10,172 nt of DNA from Phoronis pallida (GCA_028565715.1 JAOXYC010250011.1:1-10172); one strand, 5' to 3'; shown: positions 1 through 9,678, counted from the first letter of the stretch. A program made the numbers and translations. The notes: a model not told the origin generated them from the sequence alone.

Positions 1-9
1 CCAAATGCT

Positions 10-23
10 GTCCCGAGGGTAAC
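10..23 (+). repeat. Copy 1 of 14-base motif GTCCCGAGGGTAAC
   Basis: This is identical to 178-191, 168 bases away, in the same orientation, in the AK7 intron preceding 287. Flanks are only weakly similar. It is GC-rich against an AT-rich background. Confidence 0.55.
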
Positions 24-177
24 GGAAATCAAGCGGCTTAATTAATATGTTCGTTAGTTCAAATTTTTGTGAAACTTGGTATATTTATAGTTTATCACCT
101 ATTCTAACAGACTCAAAGAAAAAACTGTCCTAAGCAAGGTAATTAAAAAAGATACAGGGCTTTAAAGTGAAAATTCC

Positions 178-191
178 GTCCCGAGGGTAAC
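178..191 (+). repeat. Copy 2 of 14-base motif GTCCCGAGGGTAAC
   Basis: This is an exact copy of 10-23. It could be the second unit of a tandem or interspersed repeat extending upstream of the window. The rest of 1-286 is AT-rich intron ending in the acceptor TTTCAG at 281-286. Confidence 0.55.
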
Positions 192-286
192 AAAAAAATA
201 CCGTGAAATGGCCCATATAATTAAATGTCGTCACAGCAGTGATCTATTAATTATATCCACTTATTATTCAACCTCTTTCATTTCAG

Positions 287-2696
287 TATGAGACCAAAGA
301 ACAGCTGTATGAACAGATGGTCGAGTGTGACATTATAATCTATGACATTACAGAAGATCCTGACCAGATAGATGAAGCCACATGGGCTGTCTCAGGTAGG
401 TTTAATTGCTCGGTAGACAAACACTTGTGGGACTTGCTAATGATATAGTGCAAGTTCTGATTTATTTTATTTTATAAGTGTTGTTCACTCCCTGATCATT
501 CTCTGAATATTTTAATCTTTTTGTCTGTTGGTTATACTGATTAAAATCATCGCCTATCTGAAATAGGATCAGATATGTTGATAAACAATAAATATATGAA
601 ATGAATTGATTAATGTGCTGCCAGTTTTCTTGAATGAGTTACATAGCATGGAGCCAGTATTAGTCTGAATGTCATTTCTGAGTATCTTTGGGTTATGACA
701 ATAGCAATTTATTATCTAATTACCAGGTCACAACTGTTTATGTGTTAGGAGACAATTTAACCAGCAGTTTGATTATTTGTTGATTTCAGAAACTAAATAT
801 TCTGTGTCAAGACATCTTTAAAAGTCAATAGATATATTTTATTAAATTAGATTCAAAATTTCAGAGATCCACTCAGACTTGGAAAAGGTTGAAAGTCAAA
901 AGATTTTCATCCTCATTTCTTCAGTAATGACTTGGGCAAGGAGCAAACCACTTGATCCAGTAAGTGTTGTGTAGACAGTGAAAACTAGATTCATTCTTTT
1001 CTATTGCGATTATAAATAATGAAACACACACTAGTCCATTAAGTAGTAATTTCTCCTTAAACAAAATGACTATATTGTATCAGCTGTGTACATATTATAG
1101 GTTTGACAACAGCTCACAGTACTATACCTTTCATGAAACAGATCACTGGGTACTATTTTACCAACACAAGTATTAACAAAATCAAAGTTGAAGTTATCAT
1201 CATTGAATTGTTAATAAATGGATTATTTGGATTTGTTTTTATTTGGTATTATCAAATGACCTTTGAGATTCAATCTACATACAAGAACTTCTTTTTACAT
1301 CTATGCAAATTATCTGTTGTTTCCAGGATGACCCAGAAATCCCCTTTACAGAGGATGATTACAGAAGAAGGAAGCCCCATCCTAACTTCAAGGAACATAT
1401 CAGTGCTGAAAAGACTGTCATTAAGTTAGGGAAAACAAACAAGTCAAAACTCAGCACATATGTTGTTGCATCTGGTCTCACATACGGAGCCGGTGAAAAT
1501 ATTTTCCATTATTTACTCAAGGTAAGTCACTGTTCCAATTCTATCTTAAATTTGACAGTGCTCACAAAACTGTTTTTTAGAAATCTTTCTCAAAGTATCT
1601 AGTATGTATCTATTTTCATTTCAGTTTTAAAAATTAAAGTAAAAGGTTAACATTAATATCATATATTTTGTAAGGTTATTTTGTTTAAAAAATGTTTTTT
1701 TGAGAATCATGTCTTTCGTTGACCTTTGCTTTGTATCTTTTCCAGGCTGCATGGCATAATGCCCAAGAGTTACAGTGTTTTGGCAATGGCCAGAACGTCA
1801 TCCCCACAATTCACATCAAAGATTTAGCTGGGTAAGTATGTCATAAATATTAATAGATTTTGGCAGTTAGATGTAAAATATTTTGGTAACAAGATTATAA
1901 GAAAAGACAAATCAATGCATTGAATACAAAAATATAAGACCCAAGTGTGTCATAAAACAAAAAAAAATGTAAATACTTTGTGCATTACAATTTTCACCAT
2001 AAAATTCTTCCCCATTGAAATTCATTGACTTTATATGTTATTTTGAAATGTGGTTAGCTGATGGCATGTTTTCTTATTTTCCAGGGTAATACAGAACATT
2101 GCAGATGCAAAACCTAAAGTACGTTACCTAATTGCTGTTGATGACTCTCAGAATTCACTGGAGGAGATTGTTAGGACTGTCAGCACAAACCTCGGAACTG
2201 GGAAAGTGAAGCCAATTACCAAGGAAGAAGCATTGCTTTGTAAAGATATTGAGGTAAGGCTTTTGAATTATAGTTATATTTTGCGAAGTAGATGTTCAAA
2301 CTAGCCATTGATGAATTAATTCAAGTTATTTCTCAAATTATCGCATAATATTTTACAACAATCATGAAAAACTTAATATTTATCCATAGGACACCTGTCT
2401 CTTCCCATGTTTGCTTTGTTTCAGCAACCTGACAGTGGACAAATTCATGTTAATTTACAAATGGATTTTGCTTGCCAATGATTCTAACTAATTCTCTTTT
2501 GTATAGTCAACACATTTCTCATTTGATACTTGTGAATTGATTGCAGCAAGCTGACTTTGACCAGCTTCTAGTTAATCTTCGCATGGATGCCTCCTTTGTC
2601 AAAGAAAACATGCACATCAACTGGGTTGCCGAATTGGGAATTGTGGAAAATATTAAACCAGTCATCAAGGAATACAAAGAAACAAGGGGTCTTAAT
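287..2696 (+). other. AK7: AK7 exons encoding the SDR-like (Rossmann) region
   Basis: The first six exons in the window encode residues 1-268. Features reminiscent of NAD(P)-binding extended SDR folds are a hydrophobic strand CDIIIYDI (about 14-21), a second strand IFILISS before VMTWARSK (exon 865-959), [12 protein letters not shown] (exon 1327-1521, like the SDR 'R.g.vYG.g' turn), and [14 protein letters not shown] across the 1831/2085 junction (like 'vhV.DvA'). The glycine-rich cofactor motif expected at the N terminus is not in the window. When the helix ending in SAEK is aligned to a typical SDR helix (Y-x-x-x-K, then A-E), the Tyr and Lys positions are occupied by Asn and His. The dehydrogenase active site therefore looks absent. 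That alignment is by eye. The domain is more likely structural than catalytic. Confidence 0.8.
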
Positions 2697-5600
2697 GTAA
2701 GTTGTTTGATAACTCTTTCTATGTCTAAGTTACTCTGACTTTATTCTGTGAAAAGTAATGCCATCTCGTTACCTATGAAATTTAGAAATTTAAAAGGAAA
2801 GTTTTAATCATTCTTTGTCATCTTAATTTGTTGAATTATTTTAATTTTGATTCTGTGGCCAGAAGTGTTTTCCTTGAAAGAGTTCTCCAATTAAAGTAAA
2901 TGTGCCATTTCAAGACAACTTTTAACTTAAACTTGGTTTGATTTACTAAATAAATGAAATAAACTTTATTCTTTTTTTGCAGCCTATGAGAGCGTGTATT
3001 CTTGGACCCCCTGCTGCAGGGAAGAGTACTGTCATTAAACAGCTGTGTGATCATTATAAACTCCATCACATTAAAATCAAGGATGTCATTGATGAAGCGA
3101 TAGAACATCAGGTAATTATACATTATTTTTATATTCTTGTACTTTGTCCACCCTTGCAGATCTGATTTGATTTTGATGGAGACATCTTTTAGATTTTTAA
3201 GTTGAATAATACATTATGATGTTGTGTGTATTTTTGAAAAAGTGCCCAGTGTTAACAAATGTATCCATGCACAAAAGAGACTTTTCTATCAATCATATAT
3301 TCTGAAAATATTCACACATATAAATAGTATTATAATCATGAGCAATGCTCATTATAGTATCGTGTAAACACTTTATATCTTTGTTTTAATATTTAATCTC
3401 TTATAATTTGGTTAACATCATACTTTGCAATCCAACAGGAAACTCTAGCAGCGCGTGCAAATGCACAAGACCAAGAAGAAGATGATGACGGTGCAGCACA
3501 GGACGCCCAGGAACTCCTGGACTCTATCAACGAATCAAAGGAATCCAACGGGGGTCGTCTTGAAGACCAGTATATCATTCGCTTCTACAGGGACAAACTA
3601 CACTCCATGCCTTGCCAGAACCAAGGATTTATACTTGATGGCTTTCCCAAGACTTTGGACCATGCCAAGGACCTCTTTGCAGGTTAGTCTACTAAATAGT
3701 GTTGGTTGACCAAATGTCTTATGTTTTGCTCAGTGTCTTATTCTGACAGCTGTCGAAATAAAACATGTCTGGAACATTCTGCGTTCTTTTAGACAAAGAA
3801 GAACAAATAAATTTATAAAAGAACGCCAAATGTTCGGGAGATTAACTTCCACAGCTGTATGCCACTGAGGGTCAAATTATAATTAAAGATAGGTATTTTC
3901 AAGTATTTATATTTTTGAAATGGTTTACTTTAGCTTCTTCAGTATGAAATTTACTATTTACTATACCGTAACCATTTTTTTAATAAATGCGACCCATTGA
4001 AAGCATACAGTAAGCAAAATGTTTTTATATGCAACATGGTTGTAATCTGCTGAAAAATAACATAATATTTTGATCACTTCAGCTGAGGAAGATGAGGAAG
4101 CAGAAGAAGAGGGAGCGGCCACCCATGATAACCTCACCATGCCTGAAGTGGTCGTCGTACTGGAAGGTACAGATGAGTTTCTGAAAGAGCGTGTCATGAA
4201 TCTCCCCGAGGCCGTGGTCGCAGGCACACACAATACTGAAGAACATCTTGTCCGTCGACTTGGTGAATACAGGGCACTGAACACAGAAGACGAAACTGTT
4301 CTCAATTTCTTTGACGAGATTGAGATTCACCCTCAACACCTAGGTGAGTAATTCTTATACGTAATTATAGAAATGTAATTATAATAGAAACGGAAATGTA
4401 CCCATACCTTGGATAAAATATTTTTTCTGGTTTCCAATAAGGTAATATTGTATAAAAGATTTTTCTGTTATCAAATAAGATAATAAAGATTGTTGTTGTA
4501 TGTTGTGTTGTAAGCCACCAATAGATGGTGCACATGTTAGTTAGTAAAGACTCAATCCATTTTTAAATGTTCGCCAATTTTCTCTTTACATGACAAGAAA
4601 TTTATAGAACGGACTTTATAGGAAGTATCACACTTTTTATTTTAGATGTTACCAAAGATGCATCGCAAAACATGAAAGATACTGTAGATAAAATAAAAAA
4701 GTTGCTGGGGGAACCAAGAAATTATGGTGAGTTGATATTCTAGATTATAGTTTTTCTGAAATATTTTCAGGGGTTTCTAATTGTAAGAAATAAACTTGTG
4801 TTTCCAAGCAAATCAAATTTCTGGACGCTTTTACATGTCTTGTCAAAAAGTATTTGATACTGATGACCTAGAATCAGTTTGATCATTTAATGTTAATAGC
4901 AAATTATAATCTTGTAATGATTTAAGACTTTTATGCTGTTTTTCATTATTCAACAAAATTCAACTGGTATTTTTAGAAGCCAAAAAATATAAAATAATCT
5001 TTAAAAATAATGGTTATAACATTTGTTTTTTCTAACTTAGTGGCAATTGCCCTGTGGATTCAACTTAACAACATTAAAAAGAATATTTTAATAATGTTTT
5101 GTTCATTTCTCAGGTCCAACACCAGAAGAACTAGAAGAAATGCGACGAGAGGAAGAAGAAAAACGAGTCCAGAAAGAGTCTGAAGAGCGCGCTGAGAAGG
5201 AACAACAAGAAGCAGAAGAAACGGCACAAAGAAAGAACAGACAGGAGGCTTGGGTAAGAGGATATGACCATACATATGGATTTGGACATTTTTGTAGTTC
5301 AATATTGGCGAATAAGTTTTTTTTTAGTTTGCAACTCTTTTTCAATGCTGTAGAGAGGAAATGTGCAAAATCTTTATTTTGGAAAGACACTTTTAGTTTA
5401 CCTTTTATAAGCAGTTGTTTATTGACTGACTATCATTTTTACGTACGTTTAATTTTCACCGCCTTGTCTGGAAAACAATTTTAAAAGCTGTGCTTTGGCC
5501 ATTAAGTTTATACTTGATGTTCATTTACTGTCGTAAACAAGGGTAAGTGTTTTCTTTTAGGCTGCAAGACTGGAGGAGGTAAAGCGAGAGGAATATGAGC

Positions 5601-6067
5601 TTCTAGAAACCCAGTCAATCCCACTGAGAAATTATCTAATGAAACATGTGATGCCAACATTAACACAGGCACTCATTGATGCTTGTAAGACAAGACCAGA
5701 TGATGCTATTGACTATTTGGTGAGCATTATTTGAGATGAAATTGTACATTTTGTTCAAATTTACTGTACAAAACGTGGTTACTCATCATGTTCTAAATTC
5801 GGTATACTTGCTATGCATTCGGTCCCTGGTGGGGGCCACTGTTTGTCATTGATTGATTTTCTGCCATTGTTAGAATTGTTAGTAAAGATATGATTTAAAA
5901 TAAGAATTTGATTTTGGAAAATCAGCTTTAAATTTTTGAGAGGATAAATTTTAAAGAAAATGAAGTTCGTGAATTTTTTCAAAATGTCTTGCACTGGTAC
6001 TAATAATTTCTTTTTGCTTTCATTACAGGCTGAATACCTATTCCAACATAACCCCCAGGTAGACTAG
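287..6067 (+). CDS. AK7: Adenylate kinase 7-like, 3' portion, 13 exons (5' end outside window)
   Basis: Exons: 287-395, 865-959, 1327-1521, 1746-1831, 2085-2253, 2547-2696, 2983-3111, 3439-3682, 4083-4343, 4646-4726, 5114-5253, 5561-5719, 6029-6067 (TAG at 6065-6067). All introns are GT-AG. The join is 1857 bases in one frame without internal stops, giving 618 residues plus stop. Domain order is SDR-like region, P-loop adenylate kinase, charged helix, DPY30 motif, which is diagnostic of AK7. Human AK7 is about 720 residues, so roughly 100 N-terminal residues and the start codon lie upstream. In the family, AK7 interconverts AMP, ADP and ATP in motile cilia and sperm flagella, and human mutations cause ciliary and flagellar defects. 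No frameshift or lost splice site is seen, so the gene looks intact. Introns 396-864, 960-1326, 3112-3438, 4344-4645, 4727-5113, 5254-5560 and 5720-6028 show nothing I can name. Residue numbers used in the domain entries count from the first codon at 287. Confidence 0.95.
2983..4726 (+). other. AK7: AK7 exons encoding the adenylate kinase domain
   Basis: Four exons (2983-3111, 3439-3682, 4083-4343, 4646-4726) encode the nucleotide-kinase core. The Walker A loop GPPAAGKST is at residues 276-284 (Lys282 binds phosphate), following strand RACIL. The NMP-binding motif LDGFPKT is at 377-383; the canonical adenylate kinase motif is DGFPRT, so Lys382 replaces the usual Arg. DEFLKERV (423-430) and RRLGEYR (450-456) correspond to the LID-flanking helices, and FFDEIEIHP (468-476) to the region after the LID. 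Two acidic insertions interrupt the core: an E/D stretch at about 322-328 and another at 394-402, both typical of AK7 rather than of the short cytosolic kinases. The short exon 4646-4726 adds the final helix, ending in GEPRNYG. As far as I recall, the Lys in DGFPKT is shared with vertebrate AK7, so it is probably not a defect. Confidence 0.92.
3729..3869. repeat. Intronic foldback hairpin, likely MITE remnant
   Basis: The core arms are 3772-3791 and 3816-3835, with 18 of 20 bases complementary. Outward, ACAGCTGT (3746-3753) pairs with 3851-3858, and CTCAGTG (3729-3735) pairs with CACTGAG at 3863-3869. The whole forms a nested, imperfect stem with its loop at 3792-3815. It sits in the AK7 intron 3683-4082. 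No coding and no confident target duplication are seen. Confidence 0.6.
5114..6067 (+). other. AK7: AK7 exons encoding charged helix and DPY30 motif
   Basis: Exons 5114-5253, 5561-5719 and 6029-6067 encode the tail. Residues about 511-570 are almost entirely Glu, Lys, Arg, Gln and Ala, with runs such as RREEEEKR. This is typical of a long charged or coiled-coil helix. From about residue 572 the DPY30 motif begins (SIPLRNYLM, then VMPTLTQAL, then [14 protein letters not shown]) and runs to the C terminus. DPY30/RIIa-type motifs dimerise and dock amphipathic helices, and are common in radial-spoke and other axonemal proteins. This tail probably anchors the kinase in the axoneme. The last exon has only 12 codons and ends HNPQVD-stop. 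Confidence 0.92.
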
Positions 6068-6300
6068 ACCAAGGCAAGATTGAGAAACATTCCAAAGTCT
6101 ATTTTTTTTACATTACTTGTGATATCATTTATATTGGTGGTGTTCACATGATTAATGTTGATGCCAGTTTTCTTTAAAAATTATTTCAAACTTTTTTAAT
6201 TGATAAGCCAGAGACAGTCCATCCATGTTATAAAAAAGAAGAGTGATATTTGTACAGTAAAAGTTGTATTATATAGAATAAATGTATATTATATTGAAGC
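6068..6300 (+). other. AK7: Presumed AK7 3' UTR
   Basis: AT-rich sequence follows the TAG stop up to just past the AATAAA signal. No further splice sites or coding are seen. The cleavage site is inferred to be 10-30 bases after the hexamer, so the end is approximate. Confidence 0.6.
6277..6282 (+). terminator. Polyadenylation signal AATAAA of the AK7-like gene
   Basis: A canonical AATAAA lies about 210 bases after the stop codon. It is followed by a T/G-containing stretch around 6303-6315. It is the first canonical hexamer downstream of the gene. Confidence 0.7.
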
Positions 6301-6855
6301 ACTGATTTGGTTTTAAAGGCATACATATCTAGCAATGTAGAATTGTCAACTTTTGAAGGATATCATATGTTTTCCTTTTTCGATAACAAACAGAATCTTT
6401 ACTTTAGTCACAAGGTTCCAATATCTTCATTTTATACTTCGCAGTGAGATCTGGACGACCATTGCCGATTTAAAAATAGCATATCTAGGCAACGCTATTA
6501 TATACACATTACATAATATACAGTTGATAATTTTACATAGCTTTCAAGAATCACAAAGCATCCTTTGAGTATTATACAGATCCATTAAGCAAAAATCAAT
6601 CAAATCCCAAATTAGTTATACTAATCCATGATGGGAGTTTGAAATGTAAACTAAGTCAAGAAATAGGTCTAACCGTCTTAGAAAAACCTCTTTTTAATTT
6701 AAGGGTAACAAATCTACACAGAACTACCAAGACGTGCAACAATTCCACAATATATTTTCCATAAACATTATATTTCTATCAATGTTTAAAAACTAATTAC
6801 TGGCCTAGTAACTGTAACATCCTATTGAAAGACTTGGAATAATACAAAGTTATAC
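6301..6855. other. Intergenic AT-rich stretch between convergent genes
   Basis: I see nothing coding here on either strand. The open frame at 6353-6568 is isolated, has AT-driven composition, resembles no family I know and has no splice context. No RNA gene or clear repeat is seen. Confidence 0.6.
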
Positions 6856-6875
6856 GTACAGGCAAGAATTTCTAG
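6856..6875 (+). repeat. Left terminal inverted repeat, 20 bases
   Basis: This is an exact reverse complement of 7387-7406. A short further CTAG occurs just inside both ends. Confidence 0.85.
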
Positions 6876-6966
6876 GCTAGATGTCCTTTAAAGTAACACA
6901 ACCGGTTTCAGGATGTTCCAAGGTTTAGACATACAATTTGGGAGTTTTTTTGGGTCAGAAATGGCT

Positions 6967-6995
6967 TCAACTCAAAGTTATGAACTTTGAGTTGA
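6967..6995. repeat. Perfect 13-bp hairpin inside the foldback element
   Basis: TCAACTCAAAGTT (6967-6979) pairs perfectly with 6983-6995 around a three-base ATG loop. The same block also pairs with 7127-7142 in the opposite arm, so two competing folds are possible. Confidence 0.7.
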
Positions 6996-7386
6996 GACAA
7001 ACATCTCGAAAATCCCTCGTATATTTGTGATTTAATTCCAACCACTGCATGACAGGCACGAACTAGGAATCGGCGGTTTGGCATTAAATCACTAAAACAC
7101 GGCGGATTCTTTATTAGTTAGGCTCTACTCAAAGGTCATAACATCAAGAATGCAATCCTGACCCACAAAAAAAACCAAAATGGACCTTAGAAAGCGAAAA
7201 TGAGACTTTAAGATGGTCGGTAATATTATCATTATGTTTGAAAAAACAATTTTAGTGTAAAAAATTGACCAAATAAATTTTTCCAATGTGTTTAGCTATG
7301 AATTGCAAACCTATGACATCACAGATTTAATCAAAATATATAAACTATTTTTTTCAAAAAAAAAACATTGTTTTTTCTAGCATAAT

Positions 7387-7406
7387 CTAGAAATTCTTGC
7401 CTGTAC
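7387..7406 (-). repeat. Right terminal inverted repeat, 20 bases
   Basis: This is an exact reverse complement of 6856-6875 and ends in CTGTAC. Confidence 0.85.
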
Positions 7407-7879
7407 ATTTAAGGTTAATTGGCAGTGCTCTTCCTTTTATGAACATCTATGAGTCTTAGCATTATCAACTCCAAAAATCCTGCACATAAAAGTATGCTAG
7501 ACCTAATATTTATAAATTTGGAAACAATAAATGAAGTCACCCTTGTCCTAATAATTCCAGTTTTAACTAATAATTCACACAAATAAACAATCTATTACAC
7601 TTCAACAAAATAAAATCTGTTATCCTCAACATATGGCACTTTTACAAGTACAACTACACAGCTTATTCTGTATATGTATGGATTTATAACAAACATGCAT
7701 TTTTTTCAAAAACAGGCAACATAACAAGAATAATGAATTAAATCAGTTTGTGCTTGAAAAGTGAGAAGTGCCTTCACGGGGTCAATTAAAAGTAATACAT
7801 TGTTAAGTCAGTTGCACTTATTTTGGAATATTGTGGCAAAACTGGACCCAGAAATTTCCTCCATTCCAATATTGTGCCA
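7407..7879 (-). other. Presumed LYPLAL1-like 3' UTR and flanking sequence
   Basis: This is AT-rich sequence downstream (on the minus strand) of the hydrolase stop codon. No canonical AATAAA is found on the minus strand here; a weak TATAAA variant lies at 7688-7683. No coding signal is seen. How far the UTR extends is unknown. Confidence 0.35.
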
Positions 7880-9678
7880 CTATGGTGATGGAACAATATT
7901 TAATATCCAATCTTTTAAAGAGAGAACTCCCTCTTGCTTTAGTTCATGATATCCCTGCAGTTGATGGAATTCTGTATTAACACCCAGTTTCCCCATTCTC
8001 GTCGACGTCTGCTGACCCCAATCAAACATGACTAGTGGATCAGATGTGTTGTGGGTCATGAATAATGGAGGAACTGACGGTTGCTTAGAATCTTTAATGG
8101 CCTGGAAAATTTATTGAAATGAGGCATTATAGTCATTTGTTTAAACGGAAAAGATGCTAGTCGGTACTGCAAACCCAGAATTCTTGGCCATTTTTAATGC
8201 AATATCAGCATAACTAACAACTAGGCAAAGAATATTTTTCTGGAGAAAAACAATTGTCGAGAGGGACTTAAACCCAGGACCTTCTAAGGTCCACTCAAGC
8301 CTCGAAAAGTTTAGTGATGTGACTTAATCGTTGGCCGCCCAGATTAATAATTATTTACATATTAAACACACTTTACAACTGATTCACAGTTAGACACTAT
8401 TGAAATGAAAATATATAACTTATTTGTTTTTGACTTTTTATGGGAAACCACCCGGATTCAAACTTCATAAAGTTTCCTTCTATAAAATCACAAAATCCAC
8501 AAAAACAGAAACATGATGCCAATATACCTTGTAAACATCAGAATCTTGTGATAAGAAGCTAGACATTGCAAAACACCCTCCTACATCTTGATGATGACGA
8601 TAGACTTGATGTAGTGCCATAGCTCCACCCATGGAGAACCCACCTGGAAAAAAGTTCACTATAGTATAACCATGTGCAAAGAATTAGAAATTTTGAGGGA
8701 AATTACTTTCACATCTAGTCAAAAATCGTCAAAGGAGAGGTACGATGAACCCGCAATAAAACATTCTTGTAAAAACATTTACCACTAAAAGACATATATT
8801 TCAAAATGTGGATCACATACTTTAGGTTGAAAATGAGGTGAAATTAACAGAAAGTCTGCATACTGTAGAATTAATTTAGCTAAGCACAAAATTGTCAACA
8901 GCATAAATAGACCACTACTTTATGATTATAATTAAAATTATAATTATGTGCTTTGACTATTCAAATCAGTTATTTAAAACACGTTTTGGAAATCACCAAA
9001 TTTTAAATTGAATTCATCATGAACAAAGTTCCAGCATGTAATAACACTATACTAACCTACAATAATATTTTTCTTTTGTACTCCCTGAGACTCTTCATAC
9101 TGTATCAAGTCAGTAAGTAGTTTAGCTGTTGAGTCGATAGACTCCACACCTTCTGGCACATTTGGTTTCACTTGTTTACGATCAAACCACACATGTTCAA
9201 CTCTCCCATTGTGAGCAGTATAGGGTCTGAAATGAAAAATCATCAACTTCAAAATTGACTTACACTCAAAAAATGCTATCATCAGTGTTCTCAAATCATT
9301 AGGTACTGGAATGATAAGGCTAGTGTTCACAAAGCCTAATGGAGATTATACGTCATGTTTTCTGCATTAAGATAGACAAAATGATAAAGAGTACGGTCAT
9401 AAGAGAAAGAATATTGGATGAAATATGAATTTTGTATTGCCCATGTCAGTATTTTATTCATCAACTCTTTTAAAATTAAGCATTGTTTTCTTTTATGCAG
9501 ACAATTTTTGTGTCAACATTTTATTAGGGATGGACACCAACAGAATTGGTGATTTTCGTGATAAATATATCAACTCACTGTGTTGGGGCTGTTGGGTAAA
9601 TCATTCTGATATGTTTGAATACCAAGTTATGTCCCAGAACATTGCACACCCATGACATCACACCTGGACCAGTATCAC
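7880..9678 (-). CDS. LYPLAL1: Lysophospholipase-like 1 (LYPLAL1-like) serine hydrolase, 3' portion, 4 exons
   Basis: In minus-strand order the exons are 9678-9579, 9226-9057, 8643-8528 and 8101-7880 (TAG at 7882-7880). All introns are GT-AG and phases agree (split Gln at the first junction, split Gly at the second). The join gives 202 residues; human LYPLAL1 has about 237. The alpha/beta-hydrolase features are [12 protein letters not shown] (about 26-37), VWFDR (46-50), the nucleophile elbow GGFSMGG (91-97, Ser94), catalytic Asp150 in HNTSDPLV, and catalytic His181 in GYHELK. VWFDR and GFSMGG point to LYPLAL1; LYPLA1/2 have SWFD and GFSQGG. Family members hydrolyse acyl thioesters and short acyl esters in the cytosol. 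The missing part is the N-terminal strand with the oxyanion-hole motif LHGSG. The first exon here begins with the last two bases of a Gly codon, followed by DTGPG, so that motif must lie in an upstream exon, probably beyond 10172. Introns 8644-9056 and 9227-9578 show nothing recognisable. Confidence 0.93.
8255..8342 (-). mobile_element. tRNA-derived SINE-like remnant in LYPLAL1-like intron
   Basis: Read on the minus strand, 8275-8263 is GGGTTTAAGTCCC, a degenerate pol III B box (consensus GGTTCGANTCC, 9 of 11 positions). It is preceded by GGTCCT, as in many tRNA-derived SINE heads. About 50 bases upstream, GGCCAACGATTAAGTCAC (about 8337-8320) resembles a decayed A box and D-arm. The region cannot be a functional tRNA: there is no closed acceptor stem and the arms are broken. 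The body and 3' end of the element are not recognisable. It lies in intron 8102-8527, in the same orientation as the gene. Confidence 0.5.

Larger units (their letters stand above)
6856..7406. mobile_element. Foldback / MITE-like non-autonomous DNA element
   Basis: The element is bounded by perfect 20-base inverted repeats, 6856-6875 and 7387-7406, both reading GTACAGGCAAGAATTTCTAG inward. Further nested inverted matches continue inside: 6945-6958 with 7158-7174, 6977-6992 with 7127-7142 (one mismatch), and 7027-7042 with 7076-7092. Most of the element can therefore fold into one imperfect hairpin with a loop near 7043-7075. The right arm carries about 140 more bases than the left (roughly 7230-7386), perhaps a later insertion. 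If the TIR starts at CAGG, the flanking TA on both sides would fit a Tc1/mariner-type TA target duplication. It also fits extension of the inverted repeat, so family assignment is uncertain. There is no transposase coding. Confidence 0.75.

Noticed and set aside
3961-4305. 114-codon minus-strand open frame
   Set aside because: Serine/arginine-rich antisense shadow of the AK7 exon 4083-4343.
5140-5484. Plus-strand frame continuing past 5253
   Set aside because: The part after 5253 is intron read-through; GTAAGA at 5254 is a good donor, and joining to 5561 restores the AK7 tail.
6353-6568. 71-codon plus-strand open frame in the intergenic gap
   Set aside because: AT-rich, no family resemblance, no splice context; consistent with chance.
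7110-7115. Minus-strand AATAAA as the LYPLAL1-like poly(A) signal
   Set aside because: It lies about 765 bases past the stop, inside the foldback element; possible but not supportable.
7761-7949. 62-codon plus-strand open frame
   Set aside because: Overlaps the antisense of the last hydrolase exon and has no recognisable product.
8255-8342. Intact tRNA gene on the minus strand
   Set aside because: Only B box and weak A box similarity; no acceptor stem or proper anticodon arm.
8927-8947. AT-only near-palindrome in a hydrolase intron
   Set aside because: Low-complexity AT sequence; such palindromes are expected by chance at this composition.
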